64,000 nucleotides of DNA from Candidatus Leptofilum proximum (GTDB lineage: Bacteria > Chloroflexota > Anaerolineae > Promineifilales > Promineifilaceae): contig JADJXK010000001.1 of NCBI GenBank assembly GCA_016710325.1, positions 620,001 through 684,000 on the forward strand, given 5' to 3'. Below are positions 24,236 through 34,032 of the stretch, piece by piece. The notes below the pieces were generated by a model that saw only the letters and a list, made by a program, of their open reading frames with translations, ran no database searches and was not told the DNA's origin. A program made the position numbers and the translations under genes. Every line of letters begins with the position of its first letter. Within the stretch, counting starts at the first letter, position 1.

Positions 24236-26696
24236 ATGCTTGAGACAGAACAAGACATTGACTCGCGATTAGCCAGTGAAACTCGACAGTCTGAACAACT
24301 TTTTATCAGCACCGCCGAAATTTTAAGAGATTACACCCTGGCCAACGAGAGCCGCCACGCCAGCCTCATCGGGCGGCGTGAAGTGCTGAGCGGCAAGGCA
24401 AAATTTGGTATCTTTGGCGATGGCAAAGAGGTGGCCCAGCTGGCCCTGGCCAAAGCCTTCAGAAAGGGTGACTTCCGCTCTGGCTATTACCGCGACCAGA
24501 CCTTCATGTTTGCCGTTGGGGCGGCTACCATCAAGCAGTTTTTCGCCCAGCTGTACGCCATCGCCGACGTCTCGCTGGAGCCGCACTCCGCCGGGCGGCA
24601 AATGAACGCCCACTTCGCCACCCGCAGCCTCAATCCAGACGGCAGCTGGCGCGACCTCACCGAACAGGTAAACACCTCCGCCGACGTTTCACCCACCGGC
24701 AGCCAGATGCCTCGCCTGGTGGGATTGGGCTACGCCTCCCGCCTCTACCGCGAGCTGGACGAGCTGAAACACCTCACCCAGTTTTCCCGCAGCGGCAGCG
24801 AAGTCGCCTTTGGCACCATCGGCAATGCCAGCTGCGCCGAGGGCATGTTTTGGGAAAGCGATTAACGCCATTGGCGTGCTGCAAGCGCCCGTCGTGCTCT
24901 CTATCTGGGACGATGGCTACGGCATCTCCGTGCCCAACGAATACCAGATTACCAAGTCGAACTTGAGCGACCTGCTGCAAGGCTTCCAGCGCGAACCCAA
25001 CAGCACCTCAGGTGCCCAGAATGGCTTCGACATCTACACCGTGAAAGGCTGGGATTACATGTCGCTGGTGGAAACCTACCAAAAAGCGACCAGAATCGCC
25101 CGGCGTGACCACGTGCCCGCCATCATTCACGTCACCGAAATGACGCAGCCACAAGGACATTCCACCTCTGGCAGCCACGAGCGCTACAAATCGGACGAGC
25201 GGCTGGCTTTTGAAGAAGAGTACGACTGCATTCGCAAAATGCGCGAATGGATCATTGAGCAGCGCATTGCCACCGCTGGCGAACTGGACCAGATCGAGCG
25301 TAATGCGCATAAATCGGTGGAAAACATTCGCACCAAGCTGTGGAAAACATTCTCCCTGCCCATTTACAAAGAGCGGCAGGAAGTGGCCAACATTATCGAG
25401 GAGATTGAAGCAACCTCACCCCGGCAGCCCGACCTGGCCAGACTGCGCCGCAAGTTAATGGAGAAAACGTCTCCGTTCCGCCGCGACAACATGGAAACCA
25501 TTCGCGAAGCGCTGCTGCTGGTGCGAGACGAACAATCGCCTGCGGTTCAGAAGCTGGCGCAGTGGCGCACCAACCAGATCGCCGTCAGCAAGGAGCGCTA
25601 CGGCTCCCACCTGTACAGCCAATCGGCCGAAAGCTACAAAAATGTGCCGGAAATCAAGCCAGTGTACACGGCCGAATCCATCACGCTCAAAGGCTTCGAG
25701 GTGCTCAACCGGGCCTTCGATGCCATCCTGGCCCGCGATCCGCGGGTGATTGCCTTTGGCGAAGACGTCGGCCAGCTCGGCGGCGTTAACCAGTCGATGG
25801 CCGGGATGCAGGCCAAATACGGCAAGCTGCGTGTATCGGACACAGGCATTCGCGAGGCAACAATTGTGGGCCAGGCAATTGGTATGGCAATGCGGGGGTT
25901 ACGGCCGTTAGCCGAAATCCAATACCTCGACTACCTGCCCTACGCCCTGCAAATCATGACCGACGACCTGGCCACGGTCCATTGGCGCACCCACGGGGGA
26001 CAAAAAGCCCCAGTCATCGTGCGCACCCGGGGCCACCGTTTGGAAGGTGTCTGGCACGCTGGTTCGCCGATGGGAGCTATTGTCCATCTGCTGCGCGGCA
26101 TGCACGTGCTGGTGCCGCGCAACATGGTGCAGGCCGCCGGTTTCTACAACACGCTGCTGCAAACGGATGAACCGGCTCTGGTCGTTGAGGTGCTCAACGG
26201 CTACCGGCTCAAGGAACGCGTGCCGGACAATCTGGCCGAGTTCACCATTCCCCTGGGCGTGCCTGAAGTGGTGCGTGAAGGGGAGGATGTGACTGTGGTG
26301 ACCTACGGCGCGATGGTGGCTGTGGCAGAACGTGCGGCAGAGATGCTGGCTCGCACCGGCATCGAGGTTGAGCTGATTGATGTGCGATCGCTGCTGCCGT
26401 TTGATGTGAACGGCCGTATCGTCGAATCGCTCAAAAAGACCAGCCGCATCCTCTTTGTGGATGAAGACGTGCCCGGCGGAGCCACGGCCTACATGATGCA
26501 GCAGGTGATCGAAAAGCAAGAAGGTTTCTACTGGCTGGACAGCGAACCCGTTACCCTGGCGGCCACCGAACACCGCCCGGCCTACGGCTCCGACGGCAAC
26601 TACTTCTCCAAGCCCAACGCCGAAGACATCTTCGAAGCCGTCTACGACATCATGAACGAAGCCGAACCGGCACGGTATCCAATTTTTTACAAATAG
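24236..26696 (+). pseudogene. Fused 2-oxoacid (branched-chain-type) dehydrogenase E1 alpha-beta, broken by a 1-nt frameshift
   Basis: The alpha half runs 24236-24859 and the rest continues in the next frame to 26696. The total of 2461 nt is one base over a multiple of three. Removing G24860 restores CAEGMFWES followed by INAIGVLQAPVVLSIWDDGYG, the expected E1-alpha sequence with its TPP-binding GDG-like region. The beta part carries the transketolase motifs GEDVGQLGGVNQSM and EIQYLDYLPYALQ. The fused E1 decarboxylates branched-chain or related 2-oxoacids and loads the E2 lipoyl arm. Everything else is intact, so either a sequence error or a very recent mutation is likely. An alpha-only fragment would be inactive. 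A TATAAT at 24050-24055 may be its promoter. Confidence 0.85.
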
Positions 26697-26704
26697 AATT
26701 ACCC

Positions 26705-26771
26705 CAATTACCTAGTTGCTTAATTACCTAATTACTTTCTGTAATTGAGTAATTGGGTAATTAGGTAATTG
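26705..26771. repeat. TAATTACCTAATTA word repeat forming an imperfect hairpin between E1 and E2
   Basis: CAATTACCTA (26705-26714) opposes TAGGTAATTG (26762-26771), and inner TAATTACCTAATTAC opposes GTAATTGAGTAATTG. It lies between two genes of one operon, so it may tune the E1:E2 ratio or be a neutral REP-like insertion. The RBS GAGGAG of E2 follows at once. Confidence 0.65.
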
Positions 26772-26785
26772 CAGTTGAGGAGCAA

Positions 26786-28054
26786 ATGGCAATAAAAGTC
26801 GTCATGCCCGAGATGGGCGAAGGTGTGGTAGAAGGAACCATCTCCCGGTGGCTGAAGCAGGTGGGGGAGACAGTGGAGCAGTACGAACCGCTGCTAGAGA
26901 TTGAAACGGACAAGGTCACCACGGAAGCCACGGCCGAAGAAGCAGGCACCGTGCTGGAAATCCTGGTGCCCGAGGGGGAAACGGTGGAAGTGGGCACCGT
27001 GTTGGCCACCATCGGCCAGCCAGGCGAAACGCCGCAGAAAAACGGCAAGGCCCCGGCCCAAACAGCACCAGCCCCAACAGACACCACCAAACCAGAAGCC
27101 ACGCCTGAGCCGGAAGCGCCAGCAGCAACGGCCGTTCGCCAACAAGCCCAGCGCTACACCGGGCGCATCAGCCCCGTCGTCGGCCGCATTGCCGCCGAAC
27201 ACGACGTGGATTTGAACCAGGTCAACGGCACCGGGCGCGACGGCCGTATCACCAAAAAAGACATCCTCGCCTACATCGACCAGCGCGAAGACCAGCCCAC
27301 CGCCACCCCAGCACCCCCCAAACCAGCGCCAGAACCCGTCACCCCATCACCCCGTCACCCCGTCACCCCTTCATCCGTCCCCGGCGAAATCGTCCCCCTC
27401 ACCAGCATGCGCCGCGCCATCGCCGAGCACATGGTGCGCAGTGTGCACACCAGCCCGCACGTCACCACCGTGTTTGAGTTTGATTTTACGGCCGTTGCCC
27501 AACACCGCGCCGCCCACAAAGATCAGTTTGCCCGCGACGGGGCCAATCTGACCTTTACGGCCTACATCGTGGCCGCCACGGTCGAGGCCCTGAAGCAGCA
27601 TCCCATGACCAACAGCACCTGGACCGACGAGGGCATCGAACTCAAGCGGCAGATCAACATCGGCATGGCGGCGGCCATTGACGACGGCCTGATTGTGCCG
27701 GTCATCAAAGGCGCCGACGGCATGAACCTGCTCGGCCTGGCCCGTACCATCAATGATCTTACGGAGCGATCACGCAAAAAGCAGCTCCAGCCCGGCGACG
27801 TGCAGGGCGGCACCTTCTCCATCACCAACCACGGCACCTCTGGCAGCCTGTTTGCCACGCCGATCATCAACCAGCCGCAGTGCGGCATCCTCGGCGTAGG
27901 CAAGATCGAAAAGCGGGTGAAGGTGATTAACGACGCGATTGCGATACGGCCGTTAGCCTACGTCAGCTTCACCTTCGACCACCGCATCCTGGACGGTAAA
28001 ACGGCCGATGATTTTGTGAGCACTATCAAGCAGGTGATTGAAAACTGGCAGTAA
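26786..28054 (+). CDS. Dihydrolipoamide acyltransferase (E2) of a 2-oxoacid dehydrogenase complex
   Basis: 422 residues in standard order: lipoyl domain (1-80, EIETDKVTTEA with the lipoylated Lys), Pro/Ala-rich linker, peripheral-subunit-binding domain (ISPVVGRIAAEHDVDLNQV and GRITKKDIL, ~130-165), second linker (PVTPSPRHPVTPS), and catalytic acyltransferase domain ending FTFDHRILDGKTADDF with the active-site H-x-x-x-D-G. It transfers the acyl group from E1 to CoA. It follows the E1 gene by 89 nt and ends before two hairpins and a terminator. No E3 gene is nearby. Confidence 0.93.
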   Translation: MAIKVVMPEMGEGVVEGTISRWLKQVGETVEQYEPLLEIETDKVTTEATAEEAGTVLEILVPEGETVEVGTVLATIGQPGETPQKNGKAPAQTAPAPTDTTKPEATPEPEAPAATAVRQQAQRYTGRISPVVGRIAAEHDVDLNQVNGTGRDGRITKKDILAYIDQREDQPTATPAPPKPAPEPVTPSPRHPVTPSSVPGEIVPLTSMRRAIAEHMVRSVHTSPHVTTVFEFDFTAVAQHRAAHKDQFARDGANLTFTAYIVAATVEALKQHPMTNSTWTDEGIELKRQINIGMAAAIDDGLIVPVIKGADGMNLLGLARTINDLTERSRKKQLQPGDVQGGTFSITNHGTSGSLFATPIINQPQCGILGVGKIEKRVKVINDAIAIRPLAYVSFTFDHRILDGKTADDFVSTIKQVIENWQ

Positions 28055-28070
28055 GCTTACGAATCACGCA

Positions 28071-28101
28071 TTTTCCCGGAAACTTGGAGTTTCCGGGAAA
28101 A
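28071..28101. repeat. Perfect 14-bp hairpin after E2
   Basis: TTTTCCCGGAAACT and AGTTTCCGGGAAAA flank TGG with no mismatch. It precedes the terminator and could protect the mRNA 3' end. Confidence 0.7.
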
Positions 28102-28108
28102 TCAGGTC

Positions 28109-28140
28109 AAGCCATCCACATTACGGATGGCTTTTTGTTT
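28109..28140 (+). terminator. Rho-independent terminator of the E1-E2 operon
   Basis: AAGCCATCC (28109-28117) pairs with GGATGGCTT (28125-28133), followed by a T-rich tail. Confidence 0.85.
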
Positions 28141-28224
28141 TACGGCCGTTTTCTCCCTCCTCCCCTAAAATTCCGCTTTCTATCAAAAATCTTCACATTC
28201 AGATCATGATTTTCAATAGGATTC

Positions 28225-28253
28225 TTGACATTTTTTATCAAGATCATTATTAT
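28225..28253 (+). promoter_or_regulatory. Strong sigma-70-type promoter of the MFS operon
   Basis: TTGACA (28225-28230), 17-bp spacer, TATTAT (28248-28253). The surrounding 100 bp are strikingly AT-rich compared with the genes on either side. Confidence 0.75.
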
Positions 28254-28315
28254 TCTTGGCATTCAGCTAAAGATTTTTAAGTGTTATATCAATTTCTTTT
28301 ATTTGAGGGCACATT

Positions 28316-29611
28316 ATGAATCATTCAAAACCGTTACGGCCGTTCCTCATCCTCTGGTCCGGGCAGGCGTTGTCCCTGGTGGGCAGCGCCGTGGTGCAGT
28401 TTGCCCTCATCTGGTGGCTGACGCAGGAAACCGGTTCGGCCACCATTTTGGCCACCGCCTCGCTGGTCGGCTTCCTGCCCCAGGTGCTGCTTGGCCCCTT
28501 TGCCGGGGTGTTGGTCGACCGCTGGAGCCGTCGCTGGACCATGTTCCTGGCCGACAGCGGCATTGCCCTGGCCACTTTGCTGCTGGCTTACCTCTTTTGG
28601 ACTGAATCGATTCAAATCTGGCACGTGTTTGCCCTGATGTTTGTCCGCGCCTTGGGCGGCGCGTTCCACTTCCCCGCCATGCAGGCTTCCACTTCGTTGA
28701 TGGTGCCGCATGAACATCTCACCCGCATTCAGGGCTTTAACCAAATGCTGGAAGGCGGATTAGGCATCATTGCTGCGCCGCTGGGGGCGCTGCTGCTGGC
28801 CATCCTGCCGATGCAGGGCATCCTGGGAGTAGATGTAGCCACGGCGCTGTTTGCCATCATCCCCCTGCTCTTCATTGCCGTGCCGCAACCAGAAAAATCG
28901 GCCGAAGAGATGGCGACGGGGAAGAAAACCCCTTATTGGACGCAAATGCGGGAAGGGCTGGCGTACGTCTGGGCCTGGCCAGGTATCCTGTTTCTGATGC
29001 TGCTGGCGATGCTGATCAACTTTGTCCTCACGCCCGTCATGTCGCTGCAGCCCCTGCTCATTGCCGATCATTTTGGCGGTGGCGCCTGGGAATTTGGCGC
29101 GATGCAATCGACGTTTGGCATTGGCATCATCATCGGTGGCATTGTTTTAGGCGCCTGGGGTGGCTTTAAGCGGCGAATCTACACGTCGTTGGTGGGGCTG
29201 CTGGGCCTGGGTGTGGGCATTGCCCTGTTTGGACTGGCCCCGGCCAATCTGTTTTGGCTGGCGCTTGTTGGCGCTTTTTTTGCTGGCAGCATGATCGCCA
29301 TCGTCAACGGCCCCGTTCGCGCCATTTTGCTTGTGGCCATTGCCCCAGAAATGCAGGGACGGGTCATGTCGCTCATTGGCAGCCTGGCGACGGCCATGAC
29401 GCCGGTTGGCCTGATGCTGGCTGGACCGTTGGCGGACCAGTTTGGCGTGCGCCCCTGGTTTATCGTCGCCGGGGCAGCCACCGTGCTGGTTGGCATCATC
29501 GGTTTCTTCATTCCCGCGCTGCTGAAGGTGGAAGACGGCCGTTCCCGCCCCCCAACTTCACCCACCGCTTCAGCGGAAGAAGCCATGCCCTCCGAGGTAA
29601 TCAACGCATGA
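28316..29611 (+). CDS. MFS exporter (DHA3/macrolide-efflux-like)
   Basis: 431 residues with about 12 membrane helices. LILWSGQALSLVGSAVVQFALIWWLTQ at the start and GPFAGVLVDRWSRRWTM in the first cytoplasmic loop (G-x-L-x-D-R-x-x-R) are hallmarks of DHA3 exporters such as MefA/EntS-type proteins. Proton-driven efflux of a small molecule is likely; the substrate is unknown. Its stop overlaps the start of the beta-lactamase-fold gene (ATGA), so they are coupled. Confidence 0.88.
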   Translation: MNHSKPLRPFLILWSGQALSLVGSAVVQFALIWWLTQETGSATILATASLVGFLPQVLLGPFAGVLVDRWSRRWTMFLADSGIALATLLLAYLFWTESIQIWHVFALMFVRALGGAFHFPAMQASTSLMVPHEHLTRIQGFNQMLEGGLGIIAAPLGALLLAILPMQGILGVDVATALFAIIPLLFIAVPQPEKSAEEMATGKKTPYWTQMREGLAYVWAWPGILFLMLLAMLINFVLTPVMSLQPLLIADHFGGGAWEFGAMQSTFGIGIIIGGIVLGAWGGFKRRIYTSLVGLLGLGVGIALFGLAPANLFWLALVGAFFAGSMIAIVNGPVRAILLVAIAPEMQGRVMSLIGSLATAMTPVGLMLAGPLADQFGVRPWFIVAGAATVLVGIIGFFIPALLKVEDGRSRPPTSPTASAEEAMPSEVINA

Positions 29612-31248
29612 CCGTCCGGGAGGAATTGGGCCAGCGGCTGGATGACTACCTGAGCCGCATCACGCCCTTCGGCTTTGCCGGGGCTGCCCTGCTGGCCAGG
29701 GACGGCCAGATCGTGCTGAACAAAGGCTACGGGCTGGCCAATCGAGCCGAAGGTGTACCCAACACCGCCGAAACCGTCTTCAGCCTGGGGTCGATTACCA
29801 AGCAGTTCACCGCCGCGGCCATCATGAAGCTGGAGATGCAGAGCAAGCTGCAAACCAGCGACCCGATCTGCAACTTTTTCCCGGAGGTGCCTGCCGACAA
29901 GGCGGTCATCACCCTGCACCAGCTGTTGACGCACACTGCCGGGCTGCTCAACTACACCGGCGAAGATTACGAGACGGCCGATAAAGAAGCCACGCTCCTC
30001 AAGATTTTTGAATCCGACCTGCTTTTTGCACCGGGCAGTGAGTATGCCTACTCGAATGCGGGCTACACCCTGCTGGCGGCCGTAATCGAGCAGGTAACGC
30101 AGCGGCCGTACGAACAGTTCTTGCAGGAACACCTTTTTGCCCCGGCCGGGCTGCACCACACGGGCTACCGCCTGCCGGATTGGTCAGGCATGAACGTGGC
30201 ACATTGGTACAACGGCCGTTCCGATTTCGGCACCCCGCTGGAAAAACCATACCCATCCTGGAATCTGGTGGGTAACGGCGATATGCTCGCCACCACCGCC
30301 GACATGTTCCGCTGGCACCAGGCGCTGCTGGGCGATGAGATTTTGTCCGAGGCGGCCAAAGTGAAGATGTACACACCTGAGCTGCGGGAGTATGCCTACG
30401 GCTGGCGCGTGGTGGAGACGGATTACGGCCGTTGCCTCCAGCACAACGGCGCCAGCAGCTACGGCAGCAGCGCCCTCTTCCGCCGCTATGTTGAGGCTGA
30501 CGTGGTGTTGATTCTCTTTTGCAACCAGGACTACAACGGCGAAGTTTTGATTAACGCCGTTCAAGATCAGGTTGAAGCAGCTGCTTTTGGTGAAGAGCTT
30601 GCGCTGCCACCGGCCGTGCCTGGCGCGCCACCCTGCCCATTCGAGACGTTTGCCGGTGATTTTGTTTTACCAGATGGCGGTACGATTCATGTTTCGGTGG
30701 AAAATGACGCGCTGCACCTCACACCAGCCGGTCAGGCAGGCATCAACTGGCTGTTGGGGTTGGATGCGGCGGAAACGGCCGTTTACAACCAAACCTTGCA
30801 CCAGACCCAAACCATCATGGCTGCGGCGCTGGCGGGCAACACCGCGCCGCTGCTCCACTCGTTGGCCCGCCGCGAAGCGCGCACACCCGGCGTTTTGCGC
30901 ACCTGGCACGAGCTGGTTGCGGAAGTGCAGCCAACGGAGATGAAGGTTTTGGGGATACGGCCGTCGCTCTACCTGGATAACGCCTGCGAAGCCATCACCA
31001 AATTCACCGGGCCAGAGGCAAACGGCTACTTTGTCTCTATCTGGCGCGACGGGCAAAATGTGGGCGTTTTGCTCACCGAACTGACCAACGACAACATCTT
31101 CACCGGCATCGCCCAAGCCATCTCAGCCGATACGCTGGTGTCTTACCACCTGGCCTATGCCCAGACCCGCCAGTTCCAGATCGTAACCGATGGAGATACC
31201 GTCTATGGACTCGTTTCTGAGCAAAACGTCACCGCCCGAAAGGGTTAA
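29608..31248 (+). CDS. Serine hydrolase of the beta-lactamase (class C/PBP-like) family
   Basis: 546 residues from ATG 29608, which overlaps the MFS stop. SITK (S-x-x-K with the nucleophile), YSN (Y-x-N) and HNG (the H/K-x-G triad on strand B3) are all present in the first ~330 residues. The C-terminal 200 residues are a lipocalin-like beta domain plus an extra domain. No signal peptide is seen, so it should work in the cytosol as an esterase, peptidase or amidase rather than as a secreted beta-lactamase. Being sandwiched between two efflux pumps suggests a resistance or natural-product role, but that is inference. Confidence 0.85.
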   Translation: MTVREELGQRLDDYLSRITPFGFAGAALLARDGQIVLNKGYGLANRAEGVPNTAETVFSLGSITKQFTAAAIMKLEMQSKLQTSDPICNFFPEVPADKAVITLHQLLTHTAGLLNYTGEDYETADKEATLLKIFESDLLFAPGSEYAYSNAGYTLLAAVIEQVTQRPYEQFLQEHLFAPAGLHHTGYRLPDWSGMNVAHWYNGRSDFGTPLEKPYPSWNLVGNGDMLATTADMFRWHQALLGDEILSEAAKVKMYTPELREYAYGWRVVETDYGRCLQHNGASSYGSSALFRRYVEADVVLILFCNQDYNGEVLINAVQDQVEAAAFGEELALPPAVPGAPPCPFETFAGDFVLPDGGTIHVSVENDALHLTPAGQAGINWLLGLDAAETAVYNQTLHQTQTIMAAALAGNTAPLLHSLARREARTPGVLRTWHELVAEVQPTEMKVLGIRPSLYLDNACEAITKFTGPEANGYFVSIWRDGQNVGVLLTELTNDNIFTGIAQAISADTLVSYHLAYAQTRQFQIVTDGDTVYGLVSEQNVTARKG

Positions 31249-31292
31249 CCCTATTAAGTAGAATTTTTGGCAGAACAAACAGACCTTCATTG

Positions 31293-31384
31293 TCATTTCG
31301 ACCGGAGGGAGAAATCCCTATGACGATCCGTAAATTGCTGCTCTGCATACTTTTAAGGGATTCTTCACTTCGCTCAGAATGACG
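31293..31384. repeat. Dispersed repeat, second GTCATTTCGA / CTCAGAATGAC copy
   Basis: GTCATTTCGACCGGAGG at one end opposes CGCTCAGAATGAC at the other, and AAATCCCTATGACG faces AGGGATTCTTCACTTC. Same family as the repeat at 13701-13846. The spacing to the next gene is 29 nt. Confidence 0.7.
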
Positions 31385-31413
31385 CGATAACAGTGTGATT
31401 TAAGTAAACCTCA

Positions 31414-32793
31414 ATGACCGAAGAAAGCAAACGCCCTGCCGGAATGACCGGCTTTACTATCGTCTGGGTTGGCCAGCTGGTTTCCCTGTTGGGCACCAGC
31501 ATGACCAACTTTGCCCTCACCATCTGGGCCTTCGAGCAAACCGGCCGGGCCACCGACCTGGCCCTGATCGGCTTCTTCTTCCTGGTGCCTCTGCTCATCG
31601 TCAGCCCGATGGCGGGGGCCATTGTGGACCGGCACGACCGCAAGTTTATGATGATGGTCAGCGACCTGGCCTCTGGTGTGGTCACCATCGTCGTGCTAAT
31701 TTTGTACGCCACCGGGCTGCTGGAGGTGTGGCATCTGTACATCACCGCCGCCATCTCCGGCACCTTCCAGACGTTCCAATGGCCTGCCTACTCCGCCGCC
31801 ATCAGCACCATGCTGCCCAAGAAGCAGTATGCCCGGGCCAACGGCATGATCTCCTTGGCCGAATCTGGCTCTGGCATTTTTGCCCCGGTGCTGGCGGGGG
31901 CGCTGTTGAGCTTTTTTGGGTTAACGGCCGTTTTTGCTATCGACATCATCAGCTTCATTGTGGCCATTGGCGCGCTGCTCGTCGTACACATTCCCAACCC
32001 CAAGCGCACCGAAGCCGGAGAGGAAAGCCAGGGCAGCATCTGGAAGGAATCGGCCTACGGCTTCCGCTACATCCTGGCGCGCCCCAGCCTGCTCGGCTTG
32101 CAGCTGCTCTTTTTTGGCACTAACTTTATGAGCGCCCTGGGCATCACCGTCTTTGCCCCAATGATTCTGGCCCGTACCAACAGCAACGAACTCATTTTTG
32201 GCTCGATACAGTCGGCATTTGCCATCGGCGGCGTCGTCGGTGGCCTGGTGATGAGCGCCTGGGGTGGCCCAAAGCGGCTGGTGCACGGCGTGGTCTTTGG
32301 TTGGGTCCTCACCGGGCTGGCCCAATCTCTCTTTGGTGCGGGGCAAACTGTGCCTGTCTGGCTGGTGGCCGGTGTTACCATGGCCATGGTTGGCCCGATT
32401 ATTAACGGCTCCAACCAGGCGATCTGGCAGGCCAAGGTGGCCCCCGACGTCCAGGGGCGCGTCTTCGCCATTCGCCGCCTCATCGCCTGGGTTTCAACGC
32501 CGGCGGCCCAGCTCATCGCCGGGCCTATGGCCGATTATGTCATGGAGCCTGCCATGCAAGAAGGCGGCGCGCTGGCTGGTACGTTTGGCTGGCTGGTAGG
32601 CACCGGCAGCGGTGCGGGCATGGGGCTGATGATGGTCTTTTCTGGCCTGCTGGTCAGCCTGGTTGCCCTGGGGGTATTTTCTGCACCCGCGGTGCGCAAT
32701 GCCGAGGATTTACTGCCGGACCACGAGCAAATGGCCCCGGCCGAAGACACATCCGCCGCCCCGGACAGCGAAGAACAGCCCGCAGCGGCCTAA
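31414..32793 (+). CDS. MFS exporter (DHA3-like), second copy
   Basis: 459 residues, about 12 helices. It opens TGFTIVWVGQLVSLLGTSMTNFAL and has SPMAGAIVDRHDRKFMM, the same loop signature as the exporter at 28316, but the two are clearly divergent. An Ala/Glu/Pro-rich cytoplasmic tail ends the protein. It is followed after 14 nt by the ART-like gene, so the two may be one transcript. Confidence 0.88.
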   Translation: MTEESKRPAGMTGFTIVWVGQLVSLLGTSMTNFALTIWAFEQTGRATDLALIGFFFLVPLLIVSPMAGAIVDRHDRKFMMMVSDLASGVVTIVVLILYATGLLEVWHLYITAAISGTFQTFQWPAYSAAISTMLPKKQYARANGMISLAESGSGIFAPVLAGALLSFFGLTAVFAIDIISFIVAIGALLVVHIPNPKRTEAGEESQGSIWKESAYGFRYILARPSLLGLQLLFFGTNFMSALGITVFAPMILARTNSNELIFGSIQSAFAIGGVVGGLVMSAWGGPKRLVHGVVFGWVLTGLAQSLFGAGQTVPVWLVAGVTMAMVGPIINGSNQAIWQAKVAPDVQGRVFAIRRLIAWVSTPAAQLIAGPMADYVMEPAMQEGGALAGTFGWLVGTGSGAGMGLMMVFSGLLVSLVALGVFSAPAVRNAEDLLPDHEQMAPAEDTSAAPDSEEQPAAA

Positions 32794-32807
32794 AAGGACA
32801 AATCCTG

Positions 32808-33986
32808 ATGCAACAGTATGAAGGTTATTTCACCTTAGATACGTTTCTGCTAGACGTGCGCCAGATTGGCGAGCAACTGACGGCCGTTTCGCCGGGCGTG
32901 CCGGAAGGGTACGAGGTAATTTTGCAGCCCACGGCCGTACCGCACACATTTACCCTGCTGCGTGGACCGATGGCGGGGGTAACGGCCGTTTTCCACCACA
33001 ACTCCGACGGCCAGCTCACCGGCCTCACCATCGGCGACGAATTTGAACTGGCTTACAGCGCCACCCCGCCACCCGCGCCGGACATCCCCACCGGGCAGGG
33101 CCTGCTGCCACCGGAGATGATCCTGGATGCAGGCAAGGCCGCCGATTTTGCCGCGCTGCTGGATGAAGTGTTGGGCGGGCGCGGCCGTTTCCTGGACTAT
33201 ACCCTGCCCTACCCCAAACACGAATTCCTGCGCTACCTGGCTCAGCAGGAGATGTTCATCTTCCACGGCTCGCCCCGGGCCGACATCGACGAATTTAGCA
33301 CCCGCCGCACCTCGATGGAGCTGAAGGACAAAAGCGGCCGGGGCAACGTGCAGGGCATCTACGGCACCCACGACGGCCTCTGGCCCCTCTTTTTTGCCGT
33401 GGTAGACCGCGACAAAATCACCGGCTCCATCCGCAACGGCGTGCAGTTTTTCCAGAACGACGACGGCGACGAAGTGGGCGTGTACAACTTTTCCATCAAC
33501 CAGGATTGGCTGGACAAAAATCCCTGGCGCAGCGGCACGCTCTACGTGCTGCCGCGCAAAACATTCCGGCAGATGCCCCTGTCGGCGGGTGGCGGCCTGT
33601 CCAACGAATGGGTCAGCGAAGTGCCGGTCAGGCCGTTGGTGCGCCTGACCATCGAGCCGGAAGACTTCCCCTTTTTGGCCCAGACGGGCGGCCACGACGA
33701 TTCTGAGCTGATCAGCCTGGGCGCTCTGGGCGAGCAGATTACCCAGGCCACCACCGCCGCCGATTTTGGCGCCGACTGCCTCAGCCGGAAGCTCAGCTAC
33801 TCGCCAGAACTGGGCGAAACGATTCTCAAATACATTCCCCTGGCGCAGAAGTTCATTCCCACGGCCCGGTTTGTGCTGCGTTTTGAGCCGGGAACGGCCG
33901 TCTGGCTGGAGATGTCTGGACCACCGGCCGTTATGCAGGTGATGCGTGACCGCGTGGAAAAGCATCTGGCGGAACGTGAAAAGTGA
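32808..33986 (+). CDS. Uncharacterised two-domain protein, possibly ADP-ribosyltransferase-like
   Basis: 392 residues. Residues 1-90 resemble the beta-rich C-terminal domain of beta-lactamase-family proteins (YEGYF..., VFHHNSDGQLTGLTIGDEFEL). The core (~145-260) has FHGSPRADIDEFSTRR, then GRGNVQGIYGTHDGLWPLFFAVVDR, which resembles the HGS...G.Y.....A.FFA pattern of ART/RES-type folds. A C-terminal ~80-residue domain follows. No family could be named with confidence, and the ART reading is tentative. AGGACA RBS before ATG 32808. It is probably transcribed with the upstream MFS exporter. Confidence 0.55.
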   Translation: MQQYEGYFTLDTFLLDVRQIGEQLTAVSPGVPEGYEVILQPTAVPHTFTLLRGPMAGVTAVFHHNSDGQLTGLTIGDEFELAYSATPPPAPDIPTGQGLLPPEMILDAGKAADFAALLDEVLGGRGRFLDYTLPYPKHEFLRYLAQQEMFIFHGSPRADIDEFSTRRTSMELKDKSGRGNVQGIYGTHDGLWPLFFAVVDRDKITGSIRNGVQFFQNDDGDEVGVYNFSINQDWLDKNPWRSGTLYVLPRKTFRQMPLSAGGGLSNEWVSEVPVRPLVRLTIEPEDFPFLAQTGGHDDSELISLGALGEQITQATTAADFGADCLSRKLSYSPELGETILKYIPLAQKFIPTARFVLRFEPGTAVWLEMSGPPAVMQVMRDRVEKHLAEREK

Positions 33987-34032
33987 AACGTGAAACGTGA
34001 TGGCTGATCAATCACGTTTCACGTTTCACGCC
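33970..34032. repeat. GTGAAACGTGAAACGTGAT hairpin repeat
   Basis: The left arm GTGAAACGTGAAACGTGAT and its exact complement surround a short GGCTGATCA loop. It begins at the stop codon of the ART-like gene. Same word family as 6050-6095. Confidence 0.8.

Noticed and set aside
24850..24870. Programmed frameshift in E1
   Set aside because: No slippery heptamer or stimulatory stem noticed; a plain one-base insertion explains it better.
25908..26573. Antisense open frame over E1 beta
   Set aside because: Shadow of the E1 gene; His/Gln-rich with no motif.
29254..29607. Upstream extension of the beta-lactamase-fold protein
   Set aside because: It lies within the MFS gene in another frame; start at 29608 is fixed by the ATGA overlap.
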